The notes: generated by a model from the sequence alone, not told the origin. A DNA stretch of 58,248 bases from Pseudanabaena sp. (GCA_003249015.1 QBLS01000026.1:1-58248), one strand, 5' to 3'. Positions 1 to 9,152 are shown, counted from the stretch's first letter. Numbers and translations are program-made.

Positions 1-37
1 GAAAAAAGTGGCGGCGCTTCGCGCCGCCACTTTTTTC
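1..37. repeat. GC-core palindrome, private arms (copy 1)
   Basis: Perfect inverted repeat: arms 1-16 and 22-37 around CTTCG, core GGCGGCG/CGCCGCC. The outer part (GAAAAAAGT/ACTTTTTTC) is not shared with other copies. It starts at the window edge, so it could extend further left. A T-run in the right arm makes it terminator-like. Confidence 0.9.
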
Positions 38-117
38 TTGGGGTTAGTTTATGAAGAAATTGTAGTGAATTGTGGCTTTACAGCATGAATCGCGGCAATT
101 TCCTGTAATTTATTTCT

Positions 118-1710
118 ATGAAGTCAACTGCATTTATTCCCATCGCCGTATTTATACTTACCCTCTCTCTATTGGGGTGGGGATACCTTCGCTCCCGCAA
201 GTTTGGTAAGTTAGGCTTACTTTCTTGGCTACAGTTTGTAGTCCTCATGTCACCTTGGCTGATTTATTTCGGCTTATTTGTGTCAGGAATTTTTATCAAC
301 TTTACTGTCCTTTTATTTTTGCTACTTAGTTCCACGATCGCCTATGTAATCATCGGCAATCAGTTGCGGAAAGTCAGCTCTGCCGAGAGGGCGGCGATCG
401 AACAAAAACTCAATAAGGAGCTAGAAGCTCTTGGTCGCGATCGCCCAGATTCTCAAAACCTCTCCGCCAGTGACCCGACTCAATCTGCTAAAAACAGCTC
501 GAACTTACCAGACCCGACTAAATCGCCGATCGCCCTAGCCATGTCCCAAGCTAAGGAGCAGATCAAGCGATATCAAGCGATCCCCGTTGAAGAAATAAAG
601 TTAATTCAAGGGATTTTTGGAATTGAGACTTACTACGTGACCGAGACTATTCCCTATCAAGAAGGCGCTATTTTTAAGGGAAATTTGCGTGGTGAGCCAG
701 ATGTAGTCCATGAGCGTTTATCGCAATCACTGCGTGATCGCCTTGGCGATAAATACAATCTTTTTTTGGTAGAAGGACAAGACCGTAAACCTGTCGTGAT
801 CGTTCTGCCAAGCCGAGTCAGCAGCTTTGATAACAGTACAATTCCTCAAAAGCTGTTGATTGTAGTTTTAATATTTGCCAATGCTTACACTTCGATTAGT
901 TTAGGAGCCTTAGTATCGGGCTTTCCTGCGCCGCAAACTTCCCAAGAGTTTTTTGCGGGAGTTCCCTTTGCTTTGGGAATCACCTTGATTTTAGGCTTAC
1001 GGGAATTAGCGATCCGCTTAGTTGCTAGAAAATATCAAGTCAAAATTAGCCTACCCTTCTTTTTGCCATCCTCGCAGTTGGGATCGTTTGGCGCTTTTAG
1101 TCGCATCTTTTCGCCACTGCCCAATCGCACTGTTCTCTTTGACATCGCGATCGCTCCCGCAATGATTAGTGGCGTATTGTCTTTAATCATGCTGATTGTG
1201 GGACTCAGAATGTCGGCAATCGGGTTAGGTAACATCGATATCCCTAGTCAAATCTTCCAAGCGTCAGTTTTAGCAGGAACTTTAGCCAAAGCCTTTTTAG
1301 GCGATCGCTTACAGGCTAGTTTTATTTCGATTCATCCATTGGTGATCTTAGGCTGGCTTGGCTCCGTGATTACTGCGCTGAATTTGATGCCCGCAGGTCA
1401 ATTAGATGGCGGACGGATTGTACAGGCGATCTATGGTCGCCGCACTGCTAGCGTGACGACGGTATTAACTCTAATCTTTTTAGTAATTGCTACCGTGATC
1501 AATCCCCTCGCTCTTTATTGGGGTGGGTTGATTTTGATCTTGTTAAGAGATCTCGAACGTCCGATGCTCAATGAGCTATCGGAAATAGATGGCGATCGCG
1601 AAGTTGTTGGAGCGATCGCTTTGTTCTGGATGTTGATCACGATCTTGCCGCTTACAGCTAGCTTTGCCGAGCGTTTAGGCATCGGCAACAGTGGCGGACT
1701 TTTGCCTTAG
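118..1710 (+). CDS. Site-2 protease (M50/EGY-like) family membrane protein
   Basis: Predicted intramembrane metalloprotease relative of 530 residues, resembling the cyanobacterial/plastid EGY group. Two hydrophobic N-terminal segments (about 5-25 and 35-80) precede a soluble region (about 85-240) and then a polytopic core. The second active-site motif is intact (N422 to D430, then GG, in NLMPAGQLDGG). The usual HExxH is not: the aligned stretch reads R295-E296-L-A-I299, keeping only the glutamate. The family signature LGSFGAFSR follows it. Known for the family: zinc-dependent regulated intramembrane proteolysis. Inferred here: proteolysis may be lost or altered, as in EGY3-type pseudoproteases. 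ATG start after an AT-rich leader; a palindrome begins on the base after the stop codon. Family call is firm, activity uncertain. Confidence 0.85.
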   Translation: MKSTAFIPIAVFILTLSLLGWGYLRSRKFGKLGLLSWLQFVVLMSPWLIYFGLFVSGIFINFTVLLFLLLSSTIAYVIIGNQLRKVSSAERAAIEQKLNKELEALGRDRPDSQNLSASDPTQSAKNSSNLPDPTKSPIALAMSQAKEQIKRYQAIPVEEIKLIQGIFGIETYYVTETIPYQEGAIFKGNLRGEPDVVHERLSQSLRDRLGDKYNLFLVEGQDRKPVVIVLPSRVSSFDNSTIPQKLLIVVLIFANAYTSISLGALVSGFPAPQTSQEFFAGVPFALGITLILGLRELAIRLVARKYQVKISLPFFLPSSQLGSFGAFSRIFSPLPNRTVLFDIAIAPAMISGVLSLIMLIVGLRMSAIGLGNIDIPSQIFQASVLAGTLAKAFLGDRLQASFISIHPLVILGWLGSVITALNLMPAGQLDGGRIVQAIYGRRTASVTTVLTLIFLVIATVINPLALYWGGLILILLRDLERPMLNELSEIDGDREVVGAIALFWMLITILPLTASFAERLGIGNSGGLLP

Positions 1711-1745
1711 AGAGTAATGGCGGCGCTTTGCGCCGCCATTACTCT
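1711..1745. terminator. GC-core palindrome abutting stop codon (copy 2)
   Basis: Perfect 15-bp arms 1711-1725 and 1731-1745 around CTTTG; core GGCGGCG/CGCCGCC with private outer arm AGAGTAAT. It starts directly after the TAG of the upstream gene and is followed by a T-run (TTTTTTTT at about 1751), so it probably terminates that transcript. Confidence 0.85.
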
Positions 1746-1796
1746 TGAGTTTTTTTTGTGAATTAGCGTTAAAGTGTTATAGAATAAAGGACTAAA

Positions 1797-1824
1797 TTAA
1801 CGGTAAATGCGTGTGTTAACCGTA
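1797..1824 (+). promoter_or_regulatory. Direct repeat TTAAC(G/C)GTA upstream of cysA-like gene
   Basis: Two near-identical 9-mers, TTAACGGTA (1797-1805) and TTAACCGTA (1816-1824), lie 19 bp apart about 90-110 bp before the ABC ATPase start. The spacing is near two helical turns, which would suit a dimeric regulator. No known regulator assigned. Confidence 0.25.
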
Positions 1825-1841
1825 GATTTGTATTTGTCAAC

Positions 1842-1884
1842 TAGGAAGTGAGTGGCGGCGCAATGCACCGCCACTCACTTCCTA
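1842..1884. repeat. GC-core palindrome (copy 3)
   Basis: 17-bp perfect arms 1842-1858 and 1868-1884; the inner core has decayed slightly (CGCAATGCA centre). Outer arm TAGGAAGTGAGT is private to this copy. It lies just upstream of the cysA-like gene, so here it is in a 5' region and not only a terminator. Confidence 0.85.
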
Positions 1885-1909
1885 TCTAAACTTTTGAGGT
1901 GAGTGCAGA

Positions 1910-2935
1910 GTGGGTATTGTTGTAGAAAATGTAAATAAGCAGTTTGGTGACTTTTTAGCCCTAGACAACATCAACCTTGAAATTCGTACTGGCTCCCTAG
2001 TCGCCCTTCTTGGCCCCTCAGGATCAGGCAAATCTACATTACTGAGACTGATTGCAGGCTTAGAGAAGCCCGATCACGGCAAGATTTTTTTGACTGGCAA
2101 AGATGCCACAGATCAAGATGTCCGCGATCGCAATATTGGCTTTGTGTTCCAGCACTATGCTCTGTTTAAGCACATGACTGTTCGCAAAAACATTGCCTTT
2201 GGTTTAGAAATTCGCAAAGAGTCTAAGGAAAAAATCGCGGCTCGTGTTGAAGAACTATTAGAACTAATCCAGCTTAAAGGTCTAGGCAATCGTTACCCAT
2301 CGCAGCTATCGGGTGGACAACGCCAAAGAGTTGCCTTAGCGAGAGCCTTGGCGGTTGAGCCTAGTGTTTTATTACTAGATGAACCTTTTGGGGCTTTAGA
2401 TGCCAAGGTTCGCAAAGAACTGCGGGCTTGGTTGCGCCGACTCCATGATGAAGTCCATGTCACTAGCGTATTTGTCACCCACGATCAAGAGGAAGCGATG
2501 GAGGTATCCGATGAAATTGTGGTGATGAATAAAGGACGCATTGAGCAAATTGGCACACCTGCTCAGGTATATGACAATCCCGCCACACCTTTTGTAATGA
2601 GCTTTATCGGCCCTGTAAACGTGTTACCTGCTAGCCGCGATCGCGTCAGTGAGTTTCATCAAATTCATAAACATAGCGCTAGTGAAGATGTATACATTCG
2701 ACCTCGTGATATTTTGATCGAGACGGAAGCGTCCGCTAATTCTATTTCTGCAAGGATTACTAGATTGATTCATTTGGGATGGGAAATTCAAGCGGAGTTG
2801 GTGTTGGGTGATGGACAGGTACTGACGGCTCATCTAACTCGTGAGCGTTTTGACGAATTAAATTTACAGCCTCAGCAATATGTACATATTCAGCCAAGGG
2901 ATGCCAAGTCTTTTGCCCTAGATTATTCCATCTAG
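1910..2935 (+). CDS. cysA: Sulfate/thiosulfate-type ABC transporter ATPase (CysA-like)
   Basis: ATP-binding subunit of a sulfate/molybdate-class importer, 341 residues, close to the usual CysA size. Visible motifs: Walker [10 protein letters not shown] (35-43), signature LSGGQ (133-137), Walker B ending D157-E158, and the H-loop in [11 protein letters not shown] (about 190). A TOBE-like regulatory tail occupies about 240-341. GTG start with a purine-rich GAGGTGAG a few bases upstream. No permease or binding-protein genes are adjacent, so this ATPase is separated from its partners and must assemble with subunits encoded elsewhere. The direct repeats at 1797-1824 may belong to its control. Substrate is inferred from overall resemblance; other CUT1-like anions are possible. 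Confidence 0.85.
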   Translation: MGIVVENVNKQFGDFLALDNINLEIRTGSLVALLGPSGSGKSTLLRLIAGLEKPDHGKIFLTGKDATDQDVRDRNIGFVFQHYALFKHMTVRKNIAFGLEIRKESKEKIAARVEELLELIQLKGLGNRYPSQLSGGQRQRVALARALAVEPSVLLLDEPFGALDAKVRKELRAWLRRLHDEVHVTSVFVTHDQEEAMEVSDEIVVMNKGRIEQIGTPAQVYDNPATPFVMSFIGPVNVLPASRDRVSEFHQIHKHSASEDVYIRPRDILIETEASANSISARITRLIHLGWEIQAELVLGDGQVLTAHLTRERFDELNLQPQQYVHIQPRDAKSFALDYSI

Positions 2936-2939
2936 TGCC

Positions 2940-2972
2940 AAGACAAGAAATGGCTAAGCCATTTCTTATCTT
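2940..2972. terminator. AATGGC-core palindrome after cysA-like gene
   Basis: 15-bp arms 2940-2954 and 2958-2972 with one mismatch and a TAA loop. The core AATGGC/GCCATT differs from the GC core and recurs at 40896-40928. Starts 4 nt after the stop codon. Confidence 0.75.
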
Positions 2973-2976
2973 AAAT

Positions 2977-3023
2977 CCAAAAACAATGATGGCGGCGCTA
3001 TGCGCCGCCATCATTGTTTTTGG
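2977..3023. repeat. GC-core palindrome, 21-bp perfect arms (copy 4)
   Basis: Arms 2977-2997 and 3003-3023 pair perfectly around CTATG. Core GGCGGCG/CGCCGCC, private outer arm CCAAAAACAATGAT. It sits directly behind the AATGGC-core palindrome, forming a tandem of different cores between convergent genes. Confidence 0.9.
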
Positions 3024-3026
3024 GTT

Positions 3027-3046
3027 TACACTTTTGTGAATTGGTA
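3027..3046 (-). repeat. Half-copy of the AATTCACAAAAGTGT repeat family
   Basis: ACACTTTTGTGAATTGG here is the reverse complement of the left half of the fuller copy at 40832-40875, with the match continuing a few bases. Other relatives are at 55533-55570 and 56163-56205. All lie beside palindromes. Confidence 0.55.
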
Positions 3047-3051
3047 TTAAA

Positions 3052-3100
3052 ACCGAGAAAGTTGTCCCGCCCGCTACGCGGGCGGGACAACTTTCTTGGT
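3052..3100. terminator. CCCGC-core palindrome before gyrA 3' end
   Basis: 23-bp arms 3052-3074 and 3078-3100 with one mismatch and loop TAC. Core GCCCGC/GCGGGC is shared with the copy at 20120-20180. It ends 7 nt before the gyrA stop on the opposite strand; a likely bidirectional terminator for the convergent pair. Confidence 0.85.
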
Positions 3101-3107
3101 AGTCTAC

Positions 3108-5777
3108 TTATTCTTCTGTTTCTGGTTCTACTGATTCCTCGACTACTTCCACAGCAGTAGAAGTCAACTCAGTATCTTGAATCTCAACTTCATCAATCTC
3201 TTCCTCCAAGGCAGGAGGAACTAAAGTTGCTCCCACGATCGCATCGGACGCATCGATCCTTTGCAGGCGCACACCGCGAGCAGTGCGGGACTGACAAGCG
3301 ATCGCATCGGTGGATTGACGCATGACAATTCCGCGACTAGTGACAATCATCAGTTCGTTATTGTCGTCAACTAAACAGAGGGAAGCTAATTGATCTTGAC
3401 CAGTTTTGAACTTGGTAACGCGCAAACCTTTACCAGCACGTTTTTGAATACGGAACTGACTGACAGGAACACGCTTACCATAGCCGCCTCTAGTCACCAC
3501 TAGCACCCAAGGGCCCTGAGGTTTTTCGCTTTCAGATTCAACTTCAAGATCAGTTTCCAGATTCTCATCTTCATTGGCGGTTACAGTCAGATCAATATCT
3601 TCTTCAGAATCTTCGACTTCCTCAATTTCAGCTAAACCTGCTGGCAAAATATCCATACTCACGATTTCATCATCACCCGTCAGACGCATCGAGCGCACGC
3701 CGCGAGTATCACGTCCCATCGGACGCAACTGCTCATGATCCGTGCGGAAGCGAATCGACATCCCTTGACGAGAACCAACGATAATGGTGTTATCAGCTTT
3801 AGCGCGGCGTACCCAGCGTAATAGATCACCTTCTTCTAGGGCGATCGCAATTAGACCATTGGAACGAATATTCGCAAAAGCTGGTAATTTCGTCTTTTTG
3901 ATGTAGCCGCCAGCCGTGAGCATGACTAGATATTCGTCTTCGCTAAATTCACTAATCGGTAGCACGGTAGTGATTTTCTCATCAGCAGCGATCGGTAATA
4001 GCTGCACTACGGCTGTACCACGCGCCGCCCGACCCGATTCGGGAACTTCGTAAGCCTTAACTCCGTAAACCTTACCGCGATCGGTAAAGAAGAGCACCTT
4101 ATCGTGGCTGCGACAGGCAAAGAAATGGGCGATCGCATCATCATCTTTGACATTGGCGCTTGCCTTGCCTCTCGTGGCACGATTTTGCGCGGTAAAGGTA
4201 TCCACAGGCATCCGTTTGATGTAGCCCTGCTGTGTGACCATCACAATCGTCTCCCGATTGGCGATCAAATCCGCAGTATCAATGTCGCCCTCATTGGGCA
4301 AGATGCGCGTGCGGCGAGGTGTCGCAAATTCTACTTTAATTGCTTCCAATTCTTCACGGGTGATCGTGAGAATGCGATCGCGATTGGCGAGAATATGTTC
4401 TAGATCAGCAATCTTGGCAACTAACTGATCATGTTCATCATGGATCTTGTCAGCATCTTGAGCCGTCAAGCGCCGTAACTGCATCGCCAGAATTGCATCA
4501 GCTTGTGCTTCTGAAAGTCCATAGTTCTCAATCAATCCCGCCTTGGCTGTAGCACTGTCATCGGCGGCTCGAATCAGGGCAATCACAGCATCGAGGTGAT
4601 TGAGCGCGATTAACAAACCTTGCAACAGGTGATCGCGTTCCTGAGCCTTTCTCAATTCGTACTGAGTACGACGAGTGATTACTTCATAACGGAAGTCGAG
4701 AAATACTTGTAAGGCATTGCGTAGGGTCAGGGTAATTGGTTCGCCATCTACCAAAGCAAGCATATTACAACTGAAGTTCGATTGTAATGGTGTGGATTTG
4801 TAAAGATTATTCAGCACCACTCTTGGATAAGCGTCACGTTTGAGTTCGATGACTAAGCGCATTCCATCGCGATCGCTTTCATCACGAATATCCGAAATGC
4901 CATCAATCTTTTTCTCATTGACCATTTCCGCAATGCGTTCAATCAGCGCTGCCTTATTGGTTTGGTAAGGCATTTCCGTGATAATAATCGCCTCACGATC
5001 TTGCCTTCCCGAAGCCGAAATCGTCTCAAAATTAGCTACAGCCCGCATGGTTACGGAACCGCGCCCTGTTGTGTAGGTTTCGCGAGCACCATCAGTACCC
5101 AAGATCAGCGAACCCGTTGGGAAGTCAGGGCCTGGAATATATTGCATTAATTCCAAATCTGACAGATTGGGGTCAGCAATTAGGGCAACTAAGCCATCTA
5201 CCAATTCACCCAAATTGTGCGGCGGAATATTTGTTGCCATCCCCACGGCAATCCCTGAAGACCCATTCAGCAACAATTGGGGAATTCGGGCAGGTAATAC
5301 TAAAGGTTCTTGTTGTGAACCGTCATAGTTATCGCCAAAGTTAACCGTATCGCGCTCAATATCTTGAATCAGCCCGAATTGCGAAATCCGAGTCAACCGA
5401 CATTCGGTATATCGCATCGCGGCGGCAGGATCGTTATCCACAGAACCGAAGTTACCATGACCATCGACTAGGCGATCGCGCATCGAAAAGTCCTGCGCCA
5501 TCCGCACCAGTGCCTCATACACAGCGGTGTCACCGTGGGGGTGGTATTTACCGATTACGTCACCGACCACACGGGCGCATTTCCGAAACGGGCGATCGGC
5601 GGTCATGCCCAACTCGTGCATGGCGTAGAGAATGCGACGATGTACAGGCTTGAGTCCATCACGAGCATCGGGTAGAGCGCGACCAACAATCACGCTCATG
5701 GCATATTCCAGATACGATCGCGACATTTCGCCGCGCAGGTCTGTGGGGATAATGCGATCTTCTAAGATTTCAGTCAT
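3108..5777 (-). CDS. gyrA: DNA gyrase subunit A (or close type IIA paralogue)
   Basis: Type IIA topoisomerase A subunit, 889 residues, which breaks and rejoins DNA via a tyrosyl bond. The catalytic tyrosine is Y123 in AMRYTECRL. The quinolone-determining segment reads [10 protein letters not shown] (81-90), with Thr84 and Glu88 at the positions equivalent to E. coli Ser83 and Asp87. The C-terminal beta-pinwheel has a degenerate GyrA-box (QNRATRGKA) and a later QKRAGKG. An acidic low-complexity insert splits two blades at about 690-735, and the tail is acidic too. It starts with ATG at 5777. Cyanobacteria commonly carry a second gyrA/parC-like gene, so ParC is the alternative; length and the upstream N-terminal domain favour GyrA. 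Confidence 0.9.
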   Translation of the reverse strand: MTEILEDRIIPTDLRGEMSRSYLEYAMSVIVGRALPDARDGLKPVHRRILYAMHELGMTADRPFRKCARVVGDVIGKYHPHGDTAVYEALVRMAQDFSMRDRLVDGHGNFGSVDNDPAAAMRYTECRLTRISQFGLIQDIERDTVNFGDNYDGSQQEPLVLPARIPQLLLNGSSGIAVGMATNIPPHNLGELVDGLVALIADPNLSDLELMQYIPGPDFPTGSLILGTDGARETYTTGRGSVTMRAVANFETISASGRQDREAIIITEMPYQTNKAALIERIAEMVNEKKIDGISDIRDESDRDGMRLVIELKRDAYPRVVLNNLYKSTPLQSNFSCNMLALVDGEPITLTLRNALQVFLDFRYEVITRRTQYELRKAQERDHLLQGLLIALNHLDAVIALIRAADDSATAKAGLIENYGLSEAQADAILAMQLRRLTAQDADKIHDEHDQLVAKIADLEHILANRDRILTITREELEAIKVEFATPRRTRILPNEGDIDTADLIANRETIVMVTQQGYIKRMPVDTFTAQNRATRGKASANVKDDDAIAHFFACRSHDKVLFFTDRGKVYGVKAYEVPESGRAARGTAVVQLLPIAADEKITTVLPISEFSEDEYLVMLTAGGYIKKTKLPAFANIRSNGLIAIALEEGDLLRWVRRAKADNTIIVGSRQGMSIRFRTDHEQLRPMGRDTRGVRSMRLTGDDEIVSMDILPAGLAEIEEVEDSEEDIDLTVTANEDENLETDLEVESESEKPQGPWVLVVTRGGYGKRVPVSQFRIQKRAGKGLRVTKFKTGQDQLASLCLVDDNNELMIVTSRGIVMRQSTDAIACQSRTARGVRLQRIDASDAIVGATLVPPALEEEIDEVEIQDTELTSTAVEVVEESVEPETEE

Positions 5778-5952
5778 ATGCTAATCAAATTCTCCTTGCA
5801 TGGCTTGGCATTGCTTGCCCCGCGTGCGATCGGCAATTATTACTAAGTGTCTTACTATTATAAGGCTTTGCGGGTTTGCTGAGGATGACAAGACCTGATT
5901 TGTCGCGGTATATTTAGAATGCACAAGTTTAAACGATATAGAGATTTATAAA

Positions 5953-6531
5953 TTGATATCACAGGTAATAAAGCCGATCGCGGATGTTGTACCTAAAAGG
6001 GTGATGAATGCTTGGACTATAGGAGCGCAAGAACAACTAATTGCTGATGCAACAGTGATTGGCGATCGCCTATTAGTTCTTAGTTGTGCTATGGAAAAGT
6101 TAGAGGTTCCTTTTGATTCCTTACCTGCATTGAAATGTATTTCTATTAATGATCGTAGTAACTTTACTATTGATGATGATGGTAGCTGTTTGTATTGGGA
6201 AAGTGCGGATATTCATCTGGATATTGAGGCTTTCCGTTATGCCACTGATCCTGAATGGAAGCAAAAGTTTGATTCTCTTAAATCAGAACATAATCAAGTT
6301 TTTGGTAAGGCGATCGCCACTTTACGCAAGCAACATAAACTCCGTCAGTCCGATATTATTGGCTTGTCTGAGCGCCAAGTACGGCGGATTGAGCAAGGTG
6401 ATGGTAGTACAAAGGTTGATACGCTGAGGTTGTTTGCTAAGGCACATGGTATGGATCTTGATGCTTATCTTGATGCCGTAGCAAGTGCGATCGCATCTAC
6501 TTCTTCTGATTATGGCAATAGCTCTAAATAG
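5953..6531 (+). CDS. DUF2442 domain plus XRE-type HTH protein
   Basis: Small cytosolic protein of up to 192 residues. The N-terminal half resembles DUF2442; the C-terminal half is a Cro/C1-type helix-turn-helix (about 120-175: KAIATLRKQHKLRQSDIIGLSERQVRRIEQG). Such proteins usually act as DNA-binding regulators or antitoxin-like components. Start choice is open: the long frame starts with TTG at 5953, while an ATG at 6004 follows AAAAGGG and begins MNAWTIGAQE; I favour 6004. It converges on the CopG/PIN remnant, and its last codons overlap the 3' end of that remnant (6510-6531). No partner gene is evident. Function beyond DNA binding is not claimed. Confidence 0.75.
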   Translation: MISQVIKPIADVVPKRVMNAWTIGAQEQLIADATVIGDRLLVLSCAMEKLEVPFDSLPALKCISINDRSNFTIDDDGSCLYWESADIHLDIEAFRYATDPEWKQKFDSLKSEHNQVFGKAIATLRKQHKLRQSDIIGLSERQVRRIEQGDGSTKVDTLRLFAKAHGMDLDAYLDAVASAIASTSSDYGNSSK

Positions 6532-6627
6532 TCGATGCCTTCAGGTCTAATGATATTAAAATGTCGGCGATCTAGAGTCAAAAAGTAGGGCAATGATTGC
6601 GCCAGTGTCAGCTATAACTCTAATCAT
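6510..6627 (-). pseudogene. PIN-domain (VapC-like) toxin, internally deleted remnant
   Basis: Reading from ATG at 6627, the first frame gives MIRVIADTGAIIALL, a typical PIN start with the first acidic residue, then a stop. A second frame from 6605 to TAA at 6510 gives LAQSLPYFLTLDRRHF and then the expected IIRP...LLP ending. About 100 middle residues are missing. The two frames overlap around 6590-6605, so the deletion junction sits there and may be a microhomology. The ATG overlaps the TGA of the antitoxin gene as ATGA, the usual arrangement of a translationally coupled toxin. Not in any long ORF; found by reading the gap. Confidence 0.8.
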
Positions 6628-6839
6628 TCTTTCCAGAGTAGTTCATCTACCCGTTCAGAGAGATCGGAGATGCCGCTTTTGCCCATGCCAACGCATTTTG
6701 GCAATATCTTTTTCTTGTTCACAACATAAATTTGGATCGCTTCTTGAATAATTTCCGAAGGTGTTTTTCCTCCTTGTGCTGAGAGTTGCTCAAGGACTTG
6801 TTCGGTTTCTTGGGGAAGATATATAACTGTGGGTTTCAT
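6624..6839 (-). CDS. CopG/RHH-type antitoxin, now an orphan
   Basis: Ribbon-helix-helix antitoxin of 71 residues. The N-terminal strand KPTVIYLP and the helices EQVLEQLSAQ and TPSEIIQEAI fit the RHH fold; the C-terminal LPKCVGMGKSGISDLSERVD is typical of cyanobacterial VapB-like proteins, which bind the toxin. Its toxin partner directly downstream is deleted to a remnant (6510-6627). The gene itself has no visible damage. It might still repress its own promoter or neutralise related toxins encoded elsewhere. Confidence 0.8.
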   Translation of the reverse strand: MKPTVIYLPQETEQVLEQLSAQGGKTPSEIIQEAIQIYVVNKKKILPKCVGMGKSGISDLSERVDELLWKE

Positions 6840-6869
6840 AAAAATAAGATTATGACTGAGTATGCAGTA

Positions 6870-7097
6870 CTAAGCCAATAAATCGATTAACTGCTCTTTT
6901 GTGAGATCGGCATCTCGCAATATTTTGAGAAGTAAGCCCTTACCGAGAGTTTTGCCTGAATGGACAGGAATTGTAACAACTCTCCCATCTTCATGCTTCA
7001 TTCTCACATGACTACCCTTTTGCCTCACGCTTTCAAAGCCTATTTTTGTCAAGGCGGCAATCAGTTCCTTGCTGGTGAGATCTGGTAACTTTGCCAT
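6870..7097 (-). CDS. hicA: HicA-family mRNA interferase toxin
   Basis: 75-residue dsRBD-like HicA/YcfA protein. Key features: GFESVRQKGSHVRMKHEDGR with the active-site histidine in KGSHVRM (about residue 30), then VVTIPVHSGKTLGKG and a C-terminal helix. The family cleaves mRNA and blocks translation. It is the second gene of the pair, starting immediately after the hicB stop (TAAATG), so the two are translationally coupled. Full length and apparently intact. Confidence 0.9.
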   Translation of the reverse strand: MAKLPDLTSKELIAALTKIGFESVRQKGSHVRMKHEDGRVVTIPVHSGKTLGKGLLLKILRDADLTKEQLIDLLA

Positions 7098-7334
7098 TTA
7101 GACAACCAGCCTCTGAACTCCAATGAATTCAGTAAAAGTTTCTTCTGAAAGTTCTTCAAGACACATTTCAATGACTTCTCGCATATTTAGCATTAGTTCA
7201 TCAACTGTGCATCCTTGGCTATAACAGGCGCGAAGCTGCGGAACTTCACCAATGTATATTCCATCTTCATCTCTTTCGATGACTACATAAAATTCTTTAC
7301 CTTTTATCATTTTATTTGGGTGTTTTGGTATCAT
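7098..7334 (-). CDS. hicB: HicB-family antitoxin
   Basis: 78-residue partial RNase-H-like HicB. The signature YVVIERDEDGIYIGEVPQL is followed by RACYSQGCTVDELMLNMREVIEMCL, as in the short HicB type without a separate HTH domain. It neutralises HicA. The order antitoxin-toxin is the commoner one for this short type. The start at 7334 gives MIPKHPNK; an internal ATG nine codons in is also possible. Divergent from the restriction-modification gene, with only about 75 bp between them for both promoters. Confidence 0.88.
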   Translation of the reverse strand: MIPKHPNKMIKGKEFYVVIERDEDGIYIGEVPQLRACYSQGCTVDELMLNMREVIEMCLEELSEETFTEFIGVQRLVV

Positions 7335-7413
7335 GATTCCGCATATTTTAGCAAACCCAGATGAAAAACTAATGTTAGAATGTGCTGCTAATAAAACTTG
7401 TTAGGCTTTGAGT

Positions 7414-9147
7414 ATGTCGAGATTGCTGGTTACGCAATATCAAGCGGAGGTTGAAAAAATTATTCGCTATGGTGGCTCAAAAAAAGAAACCAGCATTCGT
7501 AATGCTTTTGAACGCTTACTGAATGATTATTGTAAGCCTCGCAATTATCTACTGGTTCCTGAATTGGACTTTAAGACTAAGTTCAATACGACCGTTTTTC
7601 CTGATGGCACGATTAAGGATGCAATTAGGTTGGAGCATGGCTGGTGGGAGAGTAAGGATGAATACGACAAGCTGGATTTAGAAATTGAGAAGAAGTTTGA
7701 GAAGGGTTATCCCGATGAGAATATTTTGTTTGAGGATTCTCAAAATGCGGTTTTAATCCAGAATAGCCGTGAGGTTGGGCGGGTGGCGATGCGAGATGCG
7801 GATGCGCTCGATCGCTTACTCAACATATTTGTGGATTATGAACGTCCTGAGGTGCGGGACTTTCGGGCGGCTATTACCAAGTTTAAGGAAGACATTCCTA
7901 GTATTCTTGAAAAATTACGCGAGACGATTCAAGCTGCGGAGAAGGAAAATCAACAATTTCGCGATCGCCGCAATGCGTTTTTAGAGGTGTGTCGGCAGTC
8001 AATTAATCCTGAGATTGAGATTTTTGATGTTCATGAGATGTTGATTCAGCACATTCTTACTGAGGATATTTTTACAAATATTTTCCATGAGTCGCAGTTC
8101 CATCGGGAGAATAATATTGCCCGTGAGTTGTCGGCGATGATCGATACGTTTTTTACAGGGACGACGCGCCGTAATACTTTGAAGAGTATTGAGTATTACT
8201 ATGCGGTGATTCGCCGTAGTTCGGAGAATATTGCTAATCATCATGAGAAGCAGAAGTTTCTGAAGGCTCTCTATGAGAATTTCTACAAGGCTTATAACCC
8301 CAAAGCGGCAGATCGGTTGGGAATTGTGTATACGCCCAATGAGATTGTGCGATTTATGATCGAGAGTGCGGATTATTTGGTGCATAAGCATTTTGGCAAG
8401 TTGCTATCGGATGAGGGGGTGGAGATTCTCGATCCTTGTACGGGGACGGGAACCTATGTGACGGAGTTGATTGAGTATTTGCCAGCGCACAAGTTGGAGC
8501 ATAAGTATAAGCATGAGATTCATTGTAATGAGATGGCGATTTTGCCCTATTACATTGCGAATTTGAATATTGAGTTTACCTATGCTCAGAAAATGAATAA
8601 GTATGAGGAGTTTAAGAATATTTGTCTGGTGGATACACTGGATCATTGTGGGTTTGAGGGGAAGCAGTTTGATTTGTTTGCGATGAGTGTGCAGAATACG
8701 GCTAGGATCCAGAATCAGAACGATCGCAAGATTTCGGTGATTATTGGCAATCCGCCGTATAACGCATGGCAAGAGAATTTCAATCAAAATAATGCAAATC
8801 GGGTTTATGGACAAATAGATAAGCAGATTAAGGCAACTTACATCAAGCAAGGAACGGCGCAAAATCAAATCGCTGTCTATGATATGTATACGCGGTTCTA
8901 TCGTTGGGCAAGCGATCGCCTTGGTAAGAATGGATTAGTGGCGTTTATCACCAATCGCTCGTTTATTGATTCGCAAACATTTGATGGATTGCGTAGATGT
9001 TTGGCAGATGAGTTTGATTATATTTACATTGTTGATACGCAGTCAGATGTGAGAAGTAATCCTAAAATCTCTGGCACGAAAAACAATGTCTTTGGCATTC
9101 AGACTGGTGTAGCTATAATGTTTTTAGTGAAAGTTGCAAAGGAGTAA
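7414..9147 (+). CDS. Type ISP/IIG-like restriction-modification enzyme, N-terminal part (interrupted gene)
   Basis: Single-chain restriction-modification protein lacking the helicase of classical type ISP. Residues about 65-115 carry a PD...ESK nuclease-like motif (PDGTIKDAIRLEHGWWESKD), followed by a helical region and an N6-adenine methylase core: motif I DPCTGTG (about 340) and motif IV NPPY (about 446). The frame stops at KVAKE, where related proteins continue into the target-recognition half. That continuation is found at 9787 after a toxin-antitoxin insertion. I use ATG 7414; a TTG two codons earlier is the alternative. Codon usage is GAG/GAT-rich and unlike the neighbours, suggesting transfer. 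This half has nuclease and methylase motifs but no recognition domain. Confidence 0.85.
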   Translation: MSRLLVTQYQAEVEKIIRYGGSKKETSIRNAFERLLNDYCKPRNYLLVPELDFKTKFNTTVFPDGTIKDAIRLEHGWWESKDEYDKLDLEIEKKFEKGYPDENILFEDSQNAVLIQNSREVGRVAMRDADALDRLLNIFVDYERPEVRDFRAAITKFKEDIPSILEKLRETIQAAEKENQQFRDRRNAFLEVCRQSINPEIEIFDVHEMLIQHILTEDIFTNIFHESQFHRENNIARELSAMIDTFFTGTTRRNTLKSIEYYYAVIRRSSENIANHHEKQKFLKALYENFYKAYNPKAADRLGIVYTPNEIVRFMIESADYLVHKHFGKLLSDEGVEILDPCTGTGTYVTELIEYLPAHKLEHKYKHEIHCNEMAILPYYIANLNIEFTYAQKMNKYEEFKNICLVDTLDHCGFEGKQFDLFAMSVQNTARIQNQNDRKISVIIGNPPYNAWQENFNQNNANRVYGQIDKQIKATYIKQGTAQNQIAVYDMYTRFYRWASDRLGKNGLVAFITNRSFIDSQTFDGLRRCLADEFDYIYIVDTQSDVRSNPKISGTKNNVFGIQTGVAIMFLVKVAKE

Positions 9148-9152
9148 TAGCT

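Noticed and set aside
4104-4403. 99-codon frame antisense to gyrA
   Set aside because: Shadow frame in a strongly conserved gene; no start signals and no independent family.
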